The position numbers were made by a program, and so were the translations under genes. DNA of 7,913 nt from Candidatus Coatesiibacteriota bacterium (GTDB lineage: Bacteria; RBG-13-66-14): assembly GCA_014728185.1 (NCBI GenBank), contig WJMB01000017.1, positions 1 through 7,913 on the forward strand, written 5' to 3'. Under the pieces are notes generated by a model. That model ran no database searches and was not told where the DNA came from. It worked only from the letters and a program-made list of their open reading frames with translations. Positions 5,048 through 7,913 of the stretch are shown here, one piece after another. The stretch's first letter is position 1. Each line of letters starts with the position of its first letter.

Positions 5048-6961
5048 ATGACGACCCGGAGTAATAATACCCGGCGCGAGGATACCCCGCCCAACCTGAC
5101 GCCCTTCGGTCGCGGCGTCGGCGCCTATCTGCGCCGCTACGCCGGAGCGCTGACGATCGCCGTGCTGGGCTCCCTGGCCGCCGCCGGGCTGGAGGCCGCC
5201 TTCCCGCGCCTGCTGGGCTGGCTGGTGGACCTGCTGGGCGGTCGCGAGCCGCAACTGCTGGAGCTGTTGGCCGACTGGGGCGTCGCCGATCCCGCGAGGA
5301 CGGCGCTCTGGCTGCTGCCGGCGGCGATGGGCGCGGCGATGCTGCTGGCCGGGGTCTTTTCCTTCTTCAGCCTCTACGCCGCGGCCCGGGCCGGGCAGGA
5401 CCTGGCGGCGCGGATGCGACGGGCCGGGCTGGAGCGGCTGCTGAGCGTACCCTTCGTCGATTTCCTGCGCGCACGCTCCGGCGAGCTGATCTCGCGTCTC
5501 GACGAGAGCCCGCGCGGCCTGGCCGGAGCGGCCACGACGCTGCGCGATCTGATCAAGTCCCTGCTGACGGTGATTCTGGTCACCACGCTGATCATCGTCC
5601 ACCACTGGCGGATGGCGATCTTCATCGCCGGGGTCTTCGCCCTGATTGGTCCGGCGGTGGCGCTGTTCAACCGCCACGCCCGGCGTTACGCCCGACGGCA
5701 CTCCCGGGCCACCGCCGACATCCTGGGCTATGCCGGGGAGCGGCTGGCCGCCGTCGAGCTGGTGACCGCCTTCGGCGCGGCGCGGCACGAGGAGGAGTCC
5801 TTCGATGAACCGGCCCGCCGCCACTACCGCTACCGGCTCAAGAGCGAGGCCCTGACGACGGCCTACCGTGGCCTGGTCCAGTTCCTGGTCGGCGCCGGTC
5901 TGGTGGGCCTGCTGATCTACGGTGGCTCCCTGGTCCGGGACGGCCTGTTGACCACGGGCGGTCTCTTCGAGCTCATCGGCCTGATGGCCATTGCCTTCGA
6001 GCCGATCAAGACGCTTTCCCGGGCCCGGCTGCGCCTGGCCCCGGCGGGGATCGAGCTGGCCCGCTTCAACTCCCTGCTCGCCTGGACTCCGGGGGGCACG
6101 CCGGAGGGGCTGGCCCTCGAGGAGAGCGAGAAGCGTTATCTGCCCGACCCCGCCCTGCTCTGGCCGCCCGCTGAGGCCGCCGATGACGAATGTGGGCCCG
6201 AAGGCGGCGTCGAGATCGACGGCGAGCTGCGCTTCGAGAATGTTGTCTATTCCATCGAAGGCCGCCGGATTCTCGATGGGGTCAGCTTCAGCGTCCCGGC
6301 GACCGGGGTGACCGCCCTGGTGGGACCCAGCGGAGCGGGGAAGTCGACCCTGCTCAACCTGGCCCTGGGTCTGCTGGAGCCCGACGAGGGCCGGGTGCTC
6401 CTCGATGATCGCCCGCTCTCGACCTACGACCCCGGCCTGCTGCGCCGCCGCCAGGCCCTGGTCCCCCAGGAGATCGTCCTCAGCGCCGGGACGGTGGCCG
6501 AGAACCTGCGACTGGCCCGTCCCGAGGCCGCCGACGAGGAACTCTGGCGCGCCCTGGAGTCCGCCGACGCCGCCGAGGTCGTCCGCCGCCTCCCCGAGGG
6601 TCTGGACGCCGAGATCGGCGAGCGCGGCGGGCTACTCTCCGGCGGCGAGGGCCAGCGCCTGGCCATCGCCCGCGCGCTGCTGCGCGATCCGCGACTGCTG
6701 GTTCTCGACGAACCGACGGCCAACCTGGACGCCGAGAGCGAGCGCCGCGTCCATAGCTCCCTGAACGCGGCGACCTCGGGGCGCGGCGTGCTGGTGGTGG
6801 CCCATCGCCTGGCAACGGTGCGCGACGCCGAGCGCATCCACTTCCTGGAGAACGGCCGCATCATCGAGAGCGGCGCCCATGACGAGCTGCTGGCCCGGGG
6901 CGGCCGCTACGCCGAGCTGGCCCGCCTGCAGTCCGTCGACGACCCCGGGAGTTCTCGATGA
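5048..6961 (+). CDS. ABC half-transporter, fused membrane and ATPase domains (637 aa)
   Basis: This is an inner-membrane ABC exporter subunit of the MsbA/multidrug type, expected to work as a homodimer and to use ATP to move a lipid, glycan precursor or hydrophobic compound outward. The membrane domain has segments at about 33-60, 86-110, 168-206 (two) and 274-318 (two). The ATPase domain runs from about 388 to 625 with all motifs intact: Walker A GPSGAGKST 426-434, Q-loop Gln474, signature LSGGEGQ 530-536, Walker B LLVLDEP 550-556, D-loop NLD 559-561 and H-loop His586. The linker at about 347-390 is longer than usual and rich in Pro and Glu. The frame is open upstream to 4769, but those 93 codons lack the gene's GC-rich codon pattern and resemble no exporter N-terminus, so the ATG at 5048 is chosen despite a poor ribosome site. 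The next gene overlaps by ATGA, so they are coupled. The substrate is unknown. Confidence 0.93.
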   Translation: MTTRSNNTRREDTPPNLTPFGRGVGAYLRRYAGALTIAVLGSLAAAGLEAAFPRLLGWLVDLLGGREPQLLELLADWGVADPARTALWLLPAAMGAAMLLAGVFSFFSLYAAARAGQDLAARMRRAGLERLLSVPFVDFLRARSGELISRLDESPRGLAGAATTLRDLIKSLLTVILVTTLIIVHHWRMAIFIAGVFALIGPAVALFNRHARRYARRHSRATADILGYAGERLAAVELVTAFGAARHEEESFDEPARRHYRYRLKSEALTTAYRGLVQFLVGAGLVGLLIYGGSLVRDGLLTTGGLFELIGLMAIAFEPIKTLSRARLRLAPAGIELARFNSLLAWTPGGTPEGLALEESEKRYLPDPALLWPPAEAADDECGPEGGVEIDGELRFENVVYSIEGRRILDGVSFSVPATGVTALVGPSGAGKSTLLNLALGLLEPDEGRVLLDDRPLSTYDPGLLRRRQALVPQEIVLSAGTVAENLRLARPEAADEELWRALESADAAEVVRRLPEGLDAEIGERGGLLSGGEGQRLAIARALLRDPRLLVLDEPTANLDAESERRVHSSLNAATSGRGVLVVAHRLATVRDAERIHFLENGRIIESGAHDELLARGGRYAELARLQSVDDPGSSR

Positions 6962-7913
6962 AGGCTACGGAACGCTCCCCCGGCCTCGCCACCCCACGGG
7001 AAGAGCGCCGACTCTCGGCCCGCCTGGGCTGGGTGCTGATCCTGGTTCTGCTGGCCCTGCGGCTGCCCTTCCTCGCCGACGGACTGTTCATCGGTGATTC
7101 GCCGGAGCTGGCCGGCGCCGCCGCCGAGTTGGGCGTGGCCCACCCGCCGGGCTATCCCCTGCTGATGCTGACGGGCCACCTGCGCCTGGCCGGTTGCACC
7201 CTGGCCGGTCTCTCGCCGGACGCGGCCTTCAACTCGCTCTCCCTGGTCTTTTCCCTCTTCGCCGCCCTGTTGGTCCTGCGCTCCCTGGAGGAGCTGCGGC
7301 TGGGTTCCCGGGCGGCGCTGCTGGGCTCGCTGGCCTTCGGCTGCGGGATGCTGGTCGTCGAGCAGGCCCTGACCTTCGAGGTCCACGCCCTGCAGCAACT
7401 GCTCCTCGCCCTGAGCATCTGGGCGGCGGCGCGCTGCCTGCCGGGGTCGAGGACGGCGGAGCGTGACGCCGACGACGCCCGCCCGGCGGTGCTGCTGGCT
7501 TTCACCCTGGGACTGCTCTTCGCCAACCACCTCTCGGCCCTGGCGCTGGCGCCCTTCTTCCTCTACGCCTGGCTGCGCGGCCTGCTGCGCCCGCCCCGGG
7601 GGCGCCGGGCGGCGGGGGTGGCGCTGAGTCTGGCCGCCGGACTGCTGGGGCTCTCCCTCTACCTCTACCTGCCGCTGCGCGCCGGGGCCTCGTCCGCCTA
7701 CGACTTCGGCATGGTCGATTCGGCGCCCAACCTGTGGGCTCACCTGAGCGCCAAGACCTACACCCTGCGCCAGGGACTGACCGCCGAGCAGCCCGGCCTG
7801 ATCGGCGCGGCCCTGGCGGCGCTCTTCGACTCCCTGCCCTGGCCGTTGTGGCTGCTGGTGCCGCCGGGTCTCTACCACCTGTTCCGTCGGGGCGCCGTGG
7901 CGGCGGCTGCGCT
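6958..7913 (+). CDS. DUF2723 / GT-C-like polytopic membrane protein (N-terminal 318 residues; 3' end outside window)
   Basis: DUF2723 proteins are large integral membrane proteins related to GT-C glycosyltransferases, which use lipid-linked sugars outside the cytoplasmic membrane; some members have been linked to protein O-mannosylation. Seen here: a first membrane segment at about 22-40, then the family motif GDSPEL (46-51) in the first outer loop, where GT-C enzymes keep a catalytic acidic residue. It is followed by LGVAHPPGYPLL (58-69), EVHAL (141-145) and YLPLRA (237-242) followed by a tyrosine-rich loop. Further hydrophobic spans lie at about 92-108, 117-135, 145-160, 176-205, 218-237 and 281-308. 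The ATG at 6958 overlaps the ABC stop as ATGA, so translation is coupled. Very high G+C with many CTG/GCC codons matches its neighbour. The family is quite sure; the donor and acceptor are unknown. Confidence 0.85.
   Translation, partial: MKATERSPGLATPREERRLSARLGWVLILVLLALRLPFLADGLFIGDSPELAGAAAELGVAHPPGYPLLMLTGHLRLAGCTLAGLSPDAAFNSLSLVFSLFAALLVLRSLEELRLGSRAALLGSLAFGCGMLVVEQALTFEVHALQQLLLALSIWAAARCLPGSRTAERDADDARPAVLLAFTLGLLFANHLSALALAPFFLYAWLRGLLRPPRGRRAAGVALSLAAGLLGLSLYLYLPLRAGASSAYDFGMVDSAPNLWAHLSAKTYTLRQGLTAEQPGLIGAALAALFDSLPWPLWLLVPPGLYHLFRRGAVAAAA

Noticed and set aside
6907..7878. 323-codon minus-strand frame opposite the DUF2723 gene (and a similar 274-codon one at 5000-5824)
   Set aside because: These Gln/Gly/Arg-rich shadows arise from GC-rich codon bias of the true plus-strand genes.

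Overview
The window is 7.9 kb of bacterial DNA from a high-GC genome. It has six genes that can be called firmly and one more recognised at family level. Two of the seven run off the window ends. Coding regions are strongly GC-rich (44 of 60 bases at 6661-6720). The two longest gene-free stretches drop to about 33-37% GC (20 of 60 at 2101-2160, 22 of 60 at 4621-4680). Sigma70-type promoters, Shine-Dalgarno sites and an intrinsic terminator mark it as bacterial. The families present (GH3-type adenylate-forming enzyme, DUF2723 membrane protein, AhpD-like proteins) do not fix the phylum. A poorly characterised environmental or candidate-phylum lineage is my guess.

Left part, minus strand (1-1885): a consensus promoter drives a two-gene operon. 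An alpha/beta-hydrolase comes first, and 14 bp later a GH3-family acyl-adenylate/amide synthetase begins and leaves the window. One enzyme class makes acyl conjugates and the other typically cleaves esters or amides.

Middle, minus strand (2878-4146): a redox cassette. An extended -10 promoter with an 8-bp tandem repeat over its -35 region drives two translationally coupled AhpD/CMD-like proteins, both with the complete E-x11-CxxC-x3-H signature. Downstream on the same strand, with its own likely promoter and a hairpin-bearing leader, is thioredoxin (trxA), closed by a good terminator. No terminator is visible between the pair and trxA, so read-through is possible. The two long AT-rich spacers (about 1965-2790 and 4155-4780) lie on either side of this cassette and share a 19-bp near-match in inverted orientation.

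Right part, plus strand (about 4883-7913): a full-length ABC half-transporter (fused membrane and ATPase domains, MsbA-like layout) overlaps by ATGA with a DUF2723/GT-C-like polytopic membrane protein that leaves the window. Together they suggest export plus glycosyl transfer at the cell envelope. Upstream are a 15/16-bp tandem repeat array, palindromes and a 14-bp tandem duplication that touches the ABC start codon.

I see no proof of a wholly new system. The most worthwhile leads are the GH3-hydrolase operon, the CMD pair with thioredoxin and its repeat operator, and the repeats upstream of the transporter.
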